Shown piece after piece: positions 32,209 through 41,617 of a DNA stretch of 64,000 bases. Every line of letters begins with the position of its first letter. Position 1 is the first letter of the stretch. The notes beneath the pieces were generated by a model, which saw only the letters and a program-made list of their open reading frames with translations, was not told the origin of the DNA and made no database searches. Made by a program: the position numbers and the translations under genes. This DNA is from Sphingobacteriaceae bacterium (GTDB taxonomy: Bacteria; Bacteroidota; Bacteroidia; B-17B0; Aurantibacillaceae): the NCBI GenBank assembly GCA_002319075.1, contig NVQB01000001.1, positions 3,224,001-3,288,000 on the forward strand. Direction: 5' to 3'.

Positions 32209-34854
32209 ATGAAGATCCTGGAAACTAAAATTTTAAAAGGGCCCAATTTCTGGTCTAACTACCGCCACAATCTTATTGTACTAAAACTCGATATCGGCGA
32301 GTACGAAGAACTTCCAAGTAATAAAATAGAGGGATTCTCTGAACGCATGGAGGCTATGATACCCTCGTTATTTAGTCACCGTTGTTCTCAGAGCTACGAA
32401 GGTGGCTTTTTTGAGCGTGTGAAGGAGGGTACCTGGATGGGACATATTATTGAACATATAGCTTTGGAAATTCAATGCTTAGCCGGCATGGAAGCTGGTT
32501 TTGGCCGAACACGTTCGGCTGATGAACACGGAGTTTACCACGTAATTTTTTCGTATGAAATTGAATCGGCTGGCCTTTACGCAGGAGAAGCAGCTCTTAG
32601 AATAGTAGAGCATTTAATTTCAGGCGAAGCTTACGACATAGCAAATGATATTGATGTTTTAAAACGCATCAAACTGAGAAAAGGATTTGGTCCAAGCACA
32701 CAATCGTTAATAAACGAAGCCAGGCGTAAAAATATTCCGGTAAGAGGAATGGAGAACGGATCTCTTATTTTATTGGGACAAGGAGCGAACCAAAAGATGA
32801 TTCGCGCCTCAATGACCTCTGATACCAGCAGCTGGGGAGTTGAGATGGCTTGTGATAAAGAGGAAACAAAAAAAATACTGGATAAGGCATACATTCCTGT
32901 TCCTAAGGGAGAGGTTTGTCGCAGTGAAGAAGGATTAAAAGAGATCATTGCGGAAATTGGTTTCCCGGTTGTGTTAAAACCTATTGATGGAAATCATGGG
33001 CGCGGCATTACTACAAACATCACAAATCCTGATCAGGCTATCGCAGCTTTTGAAATTGCCAAAACTGTTTCTGATGAAGTAATTGTAGAAAGATATATTG
33101 TTGGTGACGACTACCGCTTTCTGCTTGTAAATTATAAGTTAGTTGCTGTTGCCAAGCGCACCCCGGCAATGGTTATGGGCGATGGACATTCAAGCATTCA
33201 ATCTTTAATTGATCAAACGAATGCCGATCCAAACCGTGGCGAGGGTCACGAAAAAGTAATGACCACTATTAAAGTAGATAAGGTAACTGAGACTATTTTA
33301 AAAGAAAAAAATCTGAGCCTTGATCACATCCTGCCGCTTGGAGAAATTTTGTTTTTAAAAGACACAGCCAATATCAGCACAGGTGGCACTTCTACAGATA
33401 TGACTGATAACGTTCATCCTGCAAATGTTTTTATGGCTGAACGCATTGCAAAATTGATGAAGCTGGATATATGTGGAATTGATATTGTGGCAAAAGATGT
33501 TGCGCTTCCTTTCAATCAGGACAATAACGGAGCTGTCATTGAAGTAAACGCTTGTCCGGGTTTTCGCATGCACTTAAATCCTTCTAAAGGACTTGCGCGT
33601 AACGTTGCAGAACCTGTAATTGATATGCTTTTTCCAGAAGGCGGAAAATCTTCGAGAATACCCATTGTTGCTATTACGGGAACAAACGGAAAAACTACCA
33701 CCACGCGTTTAATCTCTCATATTGCTAAAGTGGCGGGACATAAAGTAGGGTATACTACCACTGATGGAATTTATTTGCAAGATCATTTAATTCATTACGG
33801 TGATTGTACAGGAAGCCAAAGTGCCGCCACGATTTTAACCGATCCAACGGTAGATTTCGCAGTGCTGGAGTGCGCACGTGGAGGACTTCTTCGTTCAGGT
33901 TTAGGATTTGACCATTGTGATATTTCTATAGTTACCAATATTTCAGAAGATCATTTAGGTTTGAAAGGAATAAAAACGCTGGAGGAAATGGCCAAAGTAA
34001 AATCGGTTGTTCCAAAAAGTACTTTTGATCATGGTTATGCCATCTTGAATGCAGACGATGATCTTGTTTATGGAATGAAAGACGAACTGGATTGTAATAT
34101 TGCCTATTTTAGTATTGATGCAACTAACGAGCGTATTAAAAAACATTGCGCTAATGGCGGACTCGCGGCAGTAGTGGAAAAAGGATTTTTAACTGTGTGC
34201 AGAGGAGAGTGGAAGATTCGGGTACATAAAATTGAAAGTATTCCGCTAACGGTTGGTGGAAGAGCAGAATGCATGATCAAAAATATTTTACCGGCTACAC
34301 TTGCAGCTATCATTCAGAATTTTAAAATAGAAGATATTCGCCAGGCTTTATTAAGTTTTATTCCTTCGCCCGAATTAACTCCAGGACGTATGAATCTTTT
34401 CAATTTCAAAAATTTTGATTTGATGATTGATTACGCACATAACACCGCAGGCTTTATGGAATTGAAAACCTTTATGGATAGAACAAGAGCTACTAAAAAA
34501 ACCGGCATCTTCACGGGTGTTGGTGACAGAAGAGATGAGGATATCCGTAACCTGGGTATTATAGCGGGCCGTATGTTCGACGAAGTTATTATACGCCATG
34601 ATAAGGACATGCGTGGAAGGCCACAGCAAGAAGTGACAAACCTGGTAATTGAAGGATTAAAACAAACAAATCCGGATATTTCTATTCTGGTAATTTCCGA
34701 TGAACATGAGGCGGTAGAACACGCTATCAATCATGCTCAGCCCGGAGAATTTATTGTGGTTTGCACCGATACTATCAACGAAAGCACAGCGTATGTAAAA
34801 TCCCGTCTACAGGAAGAGACAAATAAAAGCAATCTGGTGCATGCTATTAATTAA
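32209..34854 (+). CDS. cphA: cyanophycin synthetase
   Basis: An 881-residue enzyme in three parts: an N-terminal domain (about 1-160, with HIIEHIALEIQ), an ATP-grasp domain (about 215-470: PVVLKPIDGNHGRGI, VERYIVGDDYR, IEVNACPGFRMH) and a Mur-ligase-like domain (about 485-875: P-loop GTNGKTT at 491-497, ARGGLLRSGLG, NISEDHLG, DYAHN). This is the standard CphA arrangement and length. It makes multi-L-arginyl-poly-L-aspartate from Asp and Arg with ATP, without ribosome or template, as a nitrogen store. No cyanophycinase or isoaspartyl dipeptidase gene is in the window. It is a single-gene unit with its own promoter and terminator. Confidence 0.95.
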   Translation: MKILETKILKGPNFWSNYRHNLIVLKLDIGEYEELPSNKIEGFSERMEAMIPSLFSHRCSQSYEGGFFERVKEGTWMGHIIEHIALEIQCLAGMEAGFGRTRSADEHGVYHVIFSYEIESAGLYAGEAALRIVEHLISGEAYDIANDIDVLKRIKLRKGFGPSTQSLINEARRKNIPVRGMENGSLILLGQGANQKMIRASMTSDTSSWGVEMACDKEETKKILDKAYIPVPKGEVCRSEEGLKEIIAEIGFPVVLKPIDGNHGRGITTNITNPDQAIAAFEIAKTVSDEVIVERYIVGDDYRFLLVNYKLVAVAKRTPAMVMGDGHSSIQSLIDQTNADPNRGEGHEKVMTTIKVDKVTETILKEKNLSLDHILPLGEILFLKDTANISTGGTSTDMTDNVHPANVFMAERIAKLMKLDICGIDIVAKDVALPFNQDNNGAVIEVNACPGFRMHLNPSKGLARNVAEPVIDMLFPEGGKSSRIPIVAITGTNGKTTTTRLISHIAKVAGHKVGYTTTDGIYLQDHLIHYGDCTGSQSAATILTDPTVDFAVLECARGGLLRSGLGFDHCDISIVTNISEDHLGLKGIKTLEEMAKVKSVVPKSTFDHGYAILNADDDLVYGMKDELDCNIAYFSIDATNERIKKHCANGGLAAVVEKGFLTVCRGEWKIRVHKIESIPLTVGGRAECMIKNILPATLAAIIQNFKIEDIRQALLSFIPSPELTPGRMNLFNFKNFDLMIDYAHNTAGFMELKTFMDRTRATKKTGIFTGVGDRRDEDIRNLGIIAGRMFDEVIIRHDKDMRGRPQQEVTNLVIEGLKQTNPDISILVISDEHEAVEHAINHAQPGEFIVVCTDTINESTAYVKSRLQEETNKSNLVHAIN

Positions 34855-34872
34855 GCAAAAAGAAACGGTAAC

Positions 34873-34906
34873 AAAAAAGACTGCTAAATTCTTAGCAGTC
34901 TTTTTT
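34873..34906 (+). terminator. strong terminator of cphA
   Basis: AAAAAAGACTGCTAA (34873-34887) pairs perfectly with TTAGCAGTCTTTTTT (34892-34906) around a 4-base loop, and ends in a T-run. Confidence 0.9.
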
Positions 34907-34949
34907 ATTTGCAGTAGTGTATGCTCAGTGCTGAACGTTCACTACCAGA

Positions 34950-35456
34950 TTACAAACGAATTTTTCCTTCAACTCCGCCATCCATTCTCAATCCTGAAAC
35001 AGCCGAGATAGCGATCTTAATTAATGTGATCATTTTTCCGTTTTTAGTATCCCAGTAATAAGCTTCACTCGGACGCACGCGTACTACAGTTAAATTCGGA
35101 TCGTCCTTTCCGCCTTTGAACCAGGCTTCGGCTAATTTATTCCACAACTCATCAATTTTTGCCTTATCTCTCGATACTTCGGCCTTACCCAAAACGGATA
35201 GGAATTTCGCATCTGAGTTTTTAGAATAAAGCAGTTGCACATCTGAGTCGTGACGAATCTCGTCGTTTTTGTCGCTGCTGGCAGCGCTTAAAAACCATAG
35301 GTCGCCGTTTTCATCCACTTTCTGGGTTCCCATGGGACGTGTTTGAAAAGGTACATTGCCCAGATCAGTACAAAACATACATACGCCGATATCTTCAGCC
35401 AATTCTTTTAATTTTGCGATCGCATCGTTTTGCGATAAATTTTTTACATCTCCCAT
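34950..35456 (-). CDS. pyridoxamine-5'-phosphate-oxidase-fold general stress protein
   Basis: A 168-residue split-barrel flavin-binding-fold protein like Bacillus GSP26: CMFCTDLGNVPFQTRPMGTQ, GDLWFLSAASSDKNDEI, VQLLYSKNSDAKFLSVLGKA and the end LTVVRVRPSEAYYWDTKNGK. These proteins bind FMN or FAD and are induced by stress; the reaction is unknown. A sigma-54-like site lies 54 bases ahead of the start. No signal peptide. Confidence 0.9.
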   Translation of the reverse strand: MGDVKNLSQNDAIAKLKELAEDIGVCMFCTDLGNVPFQTRPMGTQKVDENGDLWFLSAASSDKNDEIRHDSDVQLLYSKNSDAKFLSVLGKAEVSRDKAKIDELWNKLAEAWFKGGKDDPNLTVVRVRPSEAYYWDTKNGKMITLIKIAISAVSGLRMDGGVEGKIRL

Positions 35457-35495
35457 ACTATTTTTTTTAAATGGTTATTCTAAGGTTAGATACTC

Positions 35496-35510
35496 GCCAA
35501 TTGCATGCCA
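35496..35510 (-). promoter_or_regulatory. sigma-54-like promoter of the PPOX-fold stress gene
   Basis: The minus strand reads TGGCATGcaatTGGC, which keeps GG-N10-GC with one mismatch in the -12 box. Predicted transcript start about 35484, 27 bases before the ATG. GGGGA lies about 45 bases upstream. Confidence 0.5.
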
Positions 35511-35584
35511 TTGTGTTTTTAGGTGGGAAAGCCGGTAGTTGGTAGTTTACAATGGGGATTAGTCGAACTACCTAACCGGGCGTA

Positions 35585-37453
35585 CTAATAATAACTGACA
35601 AATTCGGGACGTGAAAATTCAAAAAGACGTACGCGTAAAGTAAAGCTGGTTACGGGATTGTAGACGAAAACAGTGTTGCGGCCATTCGGTGTAAAGGGAT
35701 AGAGTCCAAAAGAGATCTGGAATGTACTGCTTAAAAGATTTTCATTTCGCACCATTATTCCCAATGAATAAGATTGGTAAAGACGGCTTTGCAGCACAGG
35801 ATTCACAGGATCTCCTAACATAGCGACGCCCATCATCAGGATAGGGGCAAGGTGAAAGCCAATGATGTTGTATGGAAGGTAAGCAACGGTTTCGGAAGTT
35901 AAAGTCATCTTTGTATTACCGGAAAGGCTGGTGCCATTAAACCCATAAAGTTCATCCGGAACAATAGTCAGTCTTTCGCCAGACAATTTATTCTGGCCAT
36001 GCACCAGGTTGAAATTTAAAAACTGCCTGTAGAACCAGCGTCCATTCCTCAAAAGATCGCTAAAGTAATTGAGTTTAAAATTGGTTGTAATATCGTTGTT
36101 AACCCTGCGGTTAAAAAATACACCCTGTGAAAATGTTGCAGATACGTAACCCACATCATAGTGTTTGGCTTTGGCAATTTCAAAGCCGGTGTAGTAACGA
36201 ATTTTTTCGTGTTCTTTTTTCAGACCGCCGTAAATAAACTGAAGGATGAGTCCCTCGGGCACATCTTCATTGGCTCCGAATCTGTAGATGAATTTTTCCT
36301 TATAGTATTGCTGCACAGCGAAACCAATATTTCCTACAAAAGCGGCAGCGTTTTGAAAGCTATAAGTGCTGTCAATGCGGCGCGGGGGTCGTTGGGTAAA
36401 AAAGGTTTTATAATAACGTAAGCCGCCTAAAATGTTTGTGCTTTGATTAAATAAACTTTTTTCCTTGCTTAATTTAAAGCTTCTGCCAATCCATAAATCA
36501 TAAGTATAAGTGTCAAGGTTAAGGCGTTTCACTACCGTGTCTTCTGCAGGCACATAGTCAAAATATCTTCGGCTGTAATTTTGATTTACGCCACCGGCCC
36601 ATTTAGAGAGCGGTGAGAAAAATCCTCTGTTAAAGCCAAGATTGACAGATGTTCCGGTAATATTCGAATTGTAATCTGCATTTGCAGAGATATAGGTATT
36701 GTCAAGATTTGCAATGCCGTAGGAGCCACTGTATTCAAATACGTCGGGCTTCTTAAATCCTACACGTTGCTGGAACTGTTGCCCCCAACCAAAAAGATTT
36801 TGATTTTGAAAACGCACAAAACCTGAAATATCTGAAACTCCAAACGGAATGGTGATAGGAAATTTATCAAGCACAATCACATTAACGTCTACACTATCTT
36901 TATTTTTAAGGGGAATGATTACAATGCGCGCATCATTAATAAAAGGCGCTTGCCTGAGGATCCTCTCCGTCTCACTAATTGCCAATGCGTCTACCGTATC
37001 ATTTTTGTGAAATAAGAGGCGATTGATAATGACGAACTTTCTTGTTTTAGTATGAACTTTATTTCCAAAACGTTCTATTCCGTTTGTACTGTGCGAGAGC
37101 GTATCGGAGATAGAGTAGCCAAATGGATCGAAAACCGTGACATTGATTTGGCGGATCATTTTGTTTTTGTACTTCAAATAGGGATTTACATTTTTTTCTT
37201 CGTGCGATGCTGGCAGAGCAGGGTATTCTTTTGCTTCAGGATCTTTGAAGGTTGCGTCGTAAGCCATCCGCGTAATTTTGTGCTTGTATGCCCAACGCTT
37301 TAAAGATTTATATACTCTTAAAGAATCTTTTTCAGAACTGGTTTTTTTTTGCTTGGAGTTTTTTTGTGCGAACGCCGAACTGGCAAGCAATAAAAAAAGG
37401 ACGCATAGGATAACGCCTGGCTTACAAAAAATATCCGGGTTCATCCTGAGCAT
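35585..37453 (-). CDS. outer-membrane POTRA/beta-barrel protein (Omp85-like)
   Basis: A 622-residue protein with a signal peptide (hydrophobic part VILCVLFLLLASSAFAQ). The soluble part (about 30-190) contains IRQINVTVFDPFGYS and VDALAISETERILRQAPFIN, a POTRA-like pattern as in BamA/TamA. The rest (about 195-622) is a beta-barrel with alternating aromatic strands, ending SFTLRVRLFEF. Only one or two POTRA units fit, fewer than in BamA, so a specialised Omp85-type insertase or transporter is likely. No partner genes are adjacent. The start could also be the second Met (37444). Confidence 0.8.
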   Translation of the reverse strand: MLRMNPDIFCKPGVILCVLFLLLASSAFAQKNSKQKKTSSEKDSLRVYKSLKRWAYKHKITRMAYDATFKDPEAKEYPALPASHEEKNVNPYLKYKNKMIRQINVTVFDPFGYSISDTLSHSTNGIERFGNKVHTKTRKFVIINRLLFHKNDTVDALAISETERILRQAPFINDARIVIIPLKNKDSVDVNVIVLDKFPITIPFGVSDISGFVRFQNQNLFGWGQQFQQRVGFKKPDVFEYSGSYGIANLDNTYISANADYNSNITGTSVNLGFNRGFFSPLSKWAGGVNQNYSRRYFDYVPAEDTVVKRLNLDTYTYDLWIGRSFKLSKEKSLFNQSTNILGGLRYYKTFFTQRPPRRIDSTYSFQNAAAFVGNIGFAVQQYYKEKFIYRFGANEDVPEGLILQFIYGGLKKEHEKIRYYTGFEIAKAKHYDVGYVSATFSQGVFFNRRVNNDITTNFKLNYFSDLLRNGRWFYRQFLNFNLVHGQNKLSGERLTIVPDELYGFNGTSLSGNTKMTLTSETVAYLPYNIIGFHLAPILMMGVAMLGDPVNPVLQSRLYQSYSLGIMVRNENLLSSTFQISFGLYPFTPNGRNTVFVYNPVTSFTLRVRLFEFSRPEFVSYY

Positions 37454-37500
37454 CTGGGTTAAAAGAATTACGGGAAACTAATGATTATGTTTTTTACTTA

Positions 37501-37869
37501 TTAAGCCGATTCTTCTGCTGCCCACGCAATTGCTTTGTCCATATCGTCAATAGAAAAAATTGTTACTTCTGTTGCGAATAAATAACTGAGTAGAGTTACA
37601 AATAGTTTGGCACTTTTTGATTCAGACACAATGGCCACTCTTCTCCAATGTGATTTCCATTGCATCAAGTGTTTTAAACCGCTTAGCAAACTAAGGCGGA
37701 AGTGTTGCACAGAAGAGTTTAAAAGAATAAGGCAATTTAATTTACCGGTTTTTCCAACATGATTTTCAACGGAAGGTAGCATCACTTCTTCGAAATCTTT
37801 TTCGGTAAGATCCCACAAGGCCTTAAATCCTATAACATTGGAAGGCAGATCAATTAAACGGTAAATCAT
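37501..37869 (-). CDS. STAS/SEC14 (SpoIIAA-like) domain protein
   Basis: A 122-residue cytoplasmic protein with the SpoIIAA-like layout: IGFKALWDLTEKDFEEVMLP near 12-32, LNCLILLNSS, HWRRVAIVSES and ATEVTIFSIDDMDKAIAWA at the end. Proteins of this family (formerly DUF3478) are small lipid- or nucleotide-pocket proteins of unclear role. A full sigma-54 consensus stands 40 bases before the start codon, the best match on the minus strand in this window. Confidence 0.85.
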   Translation of the reverse strand: MIYRLIDLPSNVIGFKALWDLTEKDFEEVMLPSVENHVGKTGKLNCLILLNSSVQHFRLSLLSGLKHLMQWKSHWRRVAIVSESKSAKLFVTLLSYLFATEVTIFSIDDMDKAIAWAAEESA

Positions 37870-37894
37870 AACGTGCAGTAATTAACTATTTTTT

Positions 37895-37909
37895 GCAAAT
37901 CACATGCCA
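37895..37909 (-). promoter_or_regulatory. sigma-54 promoter of the STAS/SEC14 gene
   Basis: The minus strand reads TGGCATGtgatTTGC followed by A-rich sequence: full -24 and -12 boxes with GG-N10-GC. Predicted transcript start about 37883, 13 bases before the ATG. ATTCCCCA (37988-37995) lies 79 bases upstream, inside the small lipoprotein gene. Confidence 0.7.
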
Positions 37910-37923
37910 AACGACTTAGCGTT

Positions 37924-38088
37924 CTACTTTTTACCCGCGCGACTAATTAGGTAAATGATCAAAGCAATAATTCCAACTACAAGGAAAATTCCCCAATACA
38001 TTCCGGCCTTAAAAATTCCTCCAGCCACTGCACATCCACTTAAGGAGATCATTAGTAAGGCTGCTACTGCATAAGTGATAGTTTTCAT
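37924..38088 (-). CDS. 54-residue lipoprotein with membrane helix
   Basis: From ATG 38088 the product is MKTITYAVAALLMISLSGC (lipidated Cys19), then GGIFKAGMYWG, a hydrophobic helix (IFLVVGIIALIIYLI) and a basic RAGKK end. Very similar short proteins are widespread in Bacteroidota and often carry misleading names such as phosphatidate cytidylyltransferase; the real function is unknown. It follows the barrel protein gene by 25 bases, so the two share a transcript. The stop codon lies 15 bases from the next sigma-54 site. Confidence 0.8.
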   Translation of the reverse strand: MKTITYAVAALLMISLSGCAVAGGIFKAGMYWGIFLVVGIIALIIYLISRAGKK

Positions 38089-38113
38089 ATGTTCAGATTT
38101 TATATATTAAAAA

Positions 38114-38656
38114 TTAGAAGTGAAAGCCTAATCCAAAAGTGGATAGACCAGTAGAGAGATCCAGGTAAATCCCCACGCGTTCTGTTAAATGGCATTCGCT
38201 GCCTATGTGCATGCTGCCGTACAATGGACTTTCGTACCTTCTTTCAACGCGCCTGTTTCCGTCATAGCCCGATTCCCAGGTAGTAGCTCTGTACGCAACT
38301 CCTATGGATGTTCCTACATAAAAATCCCAGCGCTCACCTGCTTTTAGCCATTCGTCAAAATAGTAGCTTGCTTTAACGCCAACCGGCACACTAGTTTCGC
38401 GGTAGTAATAATTTTTATAGGGGTGGTTCGGGCTTCCCCAATAATTATAATCTCGGTAAGTCATGGCCGAAATAAAAGGCGCGAGGGTGAAGTTTCTAAA
38501 AACGTCAAATTCATAGTTTACATTCACTGCGGGTCCAAACCCTGCATATGCTGCGCCTATCCCAACGTTTAGACTGTTTCCAAATTTTTCGTTCTGTGAT
38601 TTTAACGACGATGTCAGAGCTGTTAAAAGCACTAATATTGCTATGGCGTTTTTCAT
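38114..38656 (-). CDS. small outer-membrane beta-barrel protein
   Basis: A 180-residue protein with a signal peptide (MKNAIAILVLLTALTSSLKSQ). The mature part alternates polar and hydrophobic residues, as in an eight-stranded barrel: LNVGIGAAYAGFGPAVNVNY, FTLAPFISAMTYRDYNYWG, GVKASYYFDEWL and an end in TGLSTFGLGFHF with a terminal Phe. No further domain. It forms an operon with the 54-residue lipoprotein. Confidence 0.82.
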   Translation of the reverse strand: MKNAIAILVLLTALTSSLKSQNEKFGNSLNVGIGAAYAGFGPAVNVNYEFDVFRNFTLAPFISAMTYRDYNYWGSPNHPYKNYYYRETSVPVGVKASYYFDEWLKAGERWDFYVGTSIGVAYRATTWESGYDGNRRVERRYESPLYGSMHIGSECHLTERVGIYLDLSTGLSTFGLGFHF

Positions 38657-38684
38657 AATCTGAAAATTTTGTTATTGTGGGGTT

Positions 38685-38699
38685 TAAAAGTACGTGCCA
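38685..38699 (-). promoter_or_regulatory. sigma-54-like promoter of the barrel/lipoprotein operon
   Basis: The minus strand reads TGGCACGtactTTTA: perfect -24, weak -12. The ATG at 38656 is 43 bases from the -24 block, the same spacing as the better sites. TGGGGAAT lies 34 bases upstream (38733-38740). Confidence 0.4.
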
Positions 38700-38861
38700 C
38701 AACCAAAAGGCTATAAACCTTATAGTAGCAACTGGGGAATGGTGCTAAAAGTGCGGAAAGGATGAGGCGTGAATTCCTCATTCTCCAATAAAATTTAAGC
38801 CTATGAGAGGGTATTAAAATTGTTATCCTAAAGTATATTTACTAAATCTATATACCGGAAG

Positions 38862-39602
38862 ATGTTTCCTTTTTCTACTAAAAAAATCATTTTTATTTTT
38901 TTTAGCATGCTTATGTTTTATTCAGGAGCCGATGCGCAGGTAAAATTAAGTAAGAAAGACAAGGCCAAATTTGTGGAGGATTCTATGCGCATTATGCGTC
39001 CCCGTTTGGTAAGACCGCAATTTAGATTAGACAACCGTAACTTGTTTTACCAGGGACAAGTTTTAAACGTGAGTGGAGTAGATGCCGGTGTTCTTCTCAA
39101 AAACAAGCTTCGTCTTTGTATTGGTTACTACTCTCTATCTAATAATTTAAACTCATATGAAAAAACGATCGACAATGTAAAATACGAACGTTCGATTAAA
39201 CTTCAGTATGGGAGCATTAATACAGAAGTTATCTACAAAAATACACGTTATCTGTCTTTGGGTATGCCCCTGGAATTTGCATTCGGAAACAATACACTCG
39301 AATATAAAAACTCAGAAACGGGAGAACTTAGTACAAAAAAAGCGGGTTTCGTGGTGAGTAGTGATTTCGGACTATCTGCCACCTTTAAACCTATTCGCTG
39401 GATTGGTTTAAAGGGAATTGTAGGTTATAGAAAAACACTGTTTAATGCCGTTAAAGATTTTCGTTTCGACGGTTTGTTCACCTCTATTGGACTCAACGTA
39501 GACGTAAGAGAAATCATTAAAGACATTCAAATGTTTAGTCTGAAGCGAAAATACAAACGTGGTAATACTGTAGAAAATGCGGTAGATCTGATAACTGACT
39601 AG
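38862..39602 (+). CDS. exported protein with beta-barrel-like C-terminal part
   Basis: A 246-residue protein with a signal peptide (MFPFSTKKIIFIFFSMLMFYSGADAQ is about 26 residues; the hydrophobic core is 9-20). A charged segment (KLSKKDKAKFVEDSMRIMRP) is followed by alternating strands: NLFYQGQVLNVSGVDAG, LRLCIGYYSLSNNLN, YLSLGMPLEFAFGNN, FGLSATFKPIRWIGLKGIVG. It ends in a basic, non-aromatic tail, so the barrel may be followed by a periplasmic stretch. No family recognised. Flanking 39603-39755 holds nothing identifiable. Confidence 0.72.
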   Translation: MFPFSTKKIIFIFFSMLMFYSGADAQVKLSKKDKAKFVEDSMRIMRPRLVRPQFRLDNRNLFYQGQVLNVSGVDAGVLLKNKLRLCIGYYSLSNNLNSYEKTIDNVKYERSIKLQYGSINTEVIYKNTRYLSLGMPLEFAFGNNTLEYKNSETGELSTKKAGFVVSSDFGLSATFKPIRWIGLKGIVGYRKTLFNAVKDFRFDGLFTSIGLNVDVREIIKDIQMFSLKRKYKRGNTVENAVDLITD

Positions 39603-39755
39603 CAACACCGGTCACTTTACTTTTTTACCTATTGTAAGGATCTGCAGCGCTAAAGGACAATTCGCAGTATTGCCAACACTTATTTCAGATGGTTTTATTT
39701 ATTGCCGGGAAATAGGTTGAAGCAATCCGCAATCTCTGGGCAGAAACAGTCAGTG

Positions 39756-41012
39756 TCAGACCCGTTTTTGAGAATCGCTTTTCAAAATTAATCTCAGCGA
39801 AGAATCTTTCGTGAAAAAATTCCAGCTCCAGTTCATAAAAGTCAGGAATTTATTTCTGGTGCTTAACATTAACATCAAATGTAGAAACATCCAGGCAAAC
39901 CAGGCCAATGCCCCCTGAAATTTTAACCAGGGCAGATCTACCACGGCTTTGTATTCTCCTACAGTAGCCATAGATCCGAGGTCTTTGTATTCGTATTGTG
40001 TTAAAGCCTTTCCTTTTTCTAATGCTATAAGATTTGAACCGAGATTTTTACCCTGGTTAATAGCTACATTCCCAAGCTGAGGGTGACCATTCGGATATTT
40101 GGGAGTAACCATGTAAGCAATGTCGCCAATGGCAAAAATGTTGGGATGATTTTTTACTGCATTGTAACGGTCAACAACATAACGATTTCTTAAAATTGAA
40201 TCCGGATTCACACCCTCAATCACATTGCCAGTGACGCCTGCAGCCCAAATAAGGTTTTTACTTTTAATCTTTTCGCCATCTTTTAAAGTAACCGTAATGC
40301 CATCGTAATCAGTTACAATTACTTCGGTTTTTATCTTTACGCCTAATTTTTCCAGATATTCTCTTGATTTTTTCTGAGAAGGAACGCTCATACTATTAAG
40401 TGTATTCTTGCTTCCTTCTAAAATTGTAATAGTAAGACCCGAAAAATCTATATGAGGATAATCTCTTGGAAGGATATTCTTTTTCATTTCCGCAAAAGCA
40501 CCTGCAAGTTCTACGCCTGTGGGGCCTGCGCCAACGATAACAATATTTAATAATGCCTCTTTTTCTTCCTGGCTGGAAGAAATGTATTTTTCAAAACTAA
40601 GTAAAACTTCATTCCTGATACTAATAGCTTCCTGCGTACTCTTCATAGAATAGGCATGTTTCATAATTTGCTCATTGCCAAAAAAGTTAGTTTTGCAACC
40701 GGTGGCAATTACGAGATAATCATAGTCATAAACTTCTTCTGAAGTCTGAATCTGGTTACCCGAAGGAAGAATTTTTGTGACTTCAGCCATACGGATTTGT
40801 ATGTTCTTAGACTTCTGAAAAATCTTCCTGAAAGGAAACGAAATATTTGCGGGCTCTAAACGTGCCGTGGCAACCTGGTAAAATAGAGGCTGGAACTGAT
40901 GGTGATTTTGTTTGTCAATTAAAATAACATCAAAAAGACTGTTATTTAATTTTCTTGCAAGTTGTAGTCCTGCGAATCCGCCACCAAGAATGATGATCTT
41001 CTTTTTTGTCAT
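39756..41012 (-). CDS. ndh: type II NADH dehydrogenase (NDH-2-like)
   Basis: A 418-residue FAD/NAD(P) oxidoreductase. The FAD site GGGFAGLQLARKL is near residue 9; the quinone-side motif HHQFQPLFYQVATARLEP, the second Rossmann site VIVGAGPTGVELAGAFAE (about 155) and the GDIAY motif (about 295) follow. An amphipathic C-terminal end (ALAWFAWMFLHLMLML) anchors it to the membrane. It oxidises NADH and reduces menaquinone without pumping protons. ATG 41012 is preferred over the longer frame to 41051, because TAACTTTG (41030-41037) is a -7 box and would place the transcript start near 41023. Confidence 0.92.
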   Translation of the reverse strand: MTKKKIIILGGGFAGLQLARKLNNSLFDVILIDKQNHHQFQPLFYQVATARLEPANISFPFRKIFQKSKNIQIRMAEVTKILPSGNQIQTSEEVYDYDYLVIATGCKTNFFGNEQIMKHAYSMKSTQEAISIRNEVLLSFEKYISSSQEEKEALLNIVIVGAGPTGVELAGAFAEMKKNILPRDYPHIDFSGLTITILEGSKNTLNSMSVPSQKKSREYLEKLGVKIKTEVIVTDYDGITVTLKDGEKIKSKNLIWAAGVTGNVIEGVNPDSILRNRYVVDRYNAVKNHPNIFAIGDIAYMVTPKYPNGHPQLGNVAINQGKNLGSNLIALEKGKALTQYEYKDLGSMATVGEYKAVVDLPWLKFQGALAWFAWMFLHLMLMLSTRNKFLTFMNWSWNFFTKDSSLRLILKSDSQKRV

Positions 41013-41077
41013 AACCTGAAATTGATGGTCAAAGTTAACACTTATAAGCAAGAAGAATCATAAGCCAGATTAAGAAA

Positions 41078-41593
41078 TTAACCCATTATAAAATGGCGCA
41101 GGGCAAACACAATTATGCCCATAATAATGAACGTCGACAAAAAGATGATGGAAAATTTTGTAACGCCATATTCAGCGATCAAATATTTAATAGGTTGACC
41201 GATTCGTCTTTCGATGGTGGTTTGAACTCGTTGCCATGCACCCATGCGATTGGGAATATAGTCTTTTACGCCACCTTTCATCGCTTCTACAGCAAGCCCA
41301 ACGTTTTCGTCAGATGTTAATATAACTACTTCAGTTGAGGGACTTTTGTCTTTTATTTTTTTGAGAACATCGATACCAGGAGTGCCTTTAGAACCCTTTT
41401 CGTACAGGTAATCGTCTACCACAACCATATCCACTTTATGACCATACATCATGTTTAAACAAGTACGGCTGTTGAGGAAGAGAGAGATAGTTAACAGATC
41501 TCCAAATCTTTTTTTAAGATAGCGTCTTAATTTGCCTGCAACTTCTAAGTTATCATTCAGAATAAAGACGTTCATTTTTTGAGTAGTTTCCAT
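41078..41593 (-). CDS. receiver-like domain with C-terminal membrane anchor, next to rpoN
   Basis: A 171-residue protein. Residues about 7-130 form a receiver fold: acidic NDN (Asp14), phospho-acceptor-like Asp60 in MVVVDDYL, Thr93 in ILTSDEN. The conserved Lys is missing: DYIPN has Asn115 where DYIxKP is expected. Residues 147-167 form one membrane helix and the end is HFIMG. It follows rpoN by 24 bases on the same strand, so it is probably co-transcribed. A membrane-tethered, degenerate receiver beside sigma-54 suggests a sequestering or anchoring role (inference). Confidence 0.85.
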   Translation of the reverse strand: METTQKMNVFILNDNLEVAGKLRRYLKKRFGDLLTISLFLNSRTCLNMMYGHKVDMVVVDDYLYEKGSKGTPGIDVLKKIKDKSPSTEVVILTSDENVGLAVEAMKGGVKDYIPNRMGAWQRVQTTIERRIGQPIKYLIAEYGVTKFSIIFLSTFIIMGIIVFALRHFIMG

Positions 41594-41617
41594 GATGTAG
41601 GGTTATTAAATTAATAA

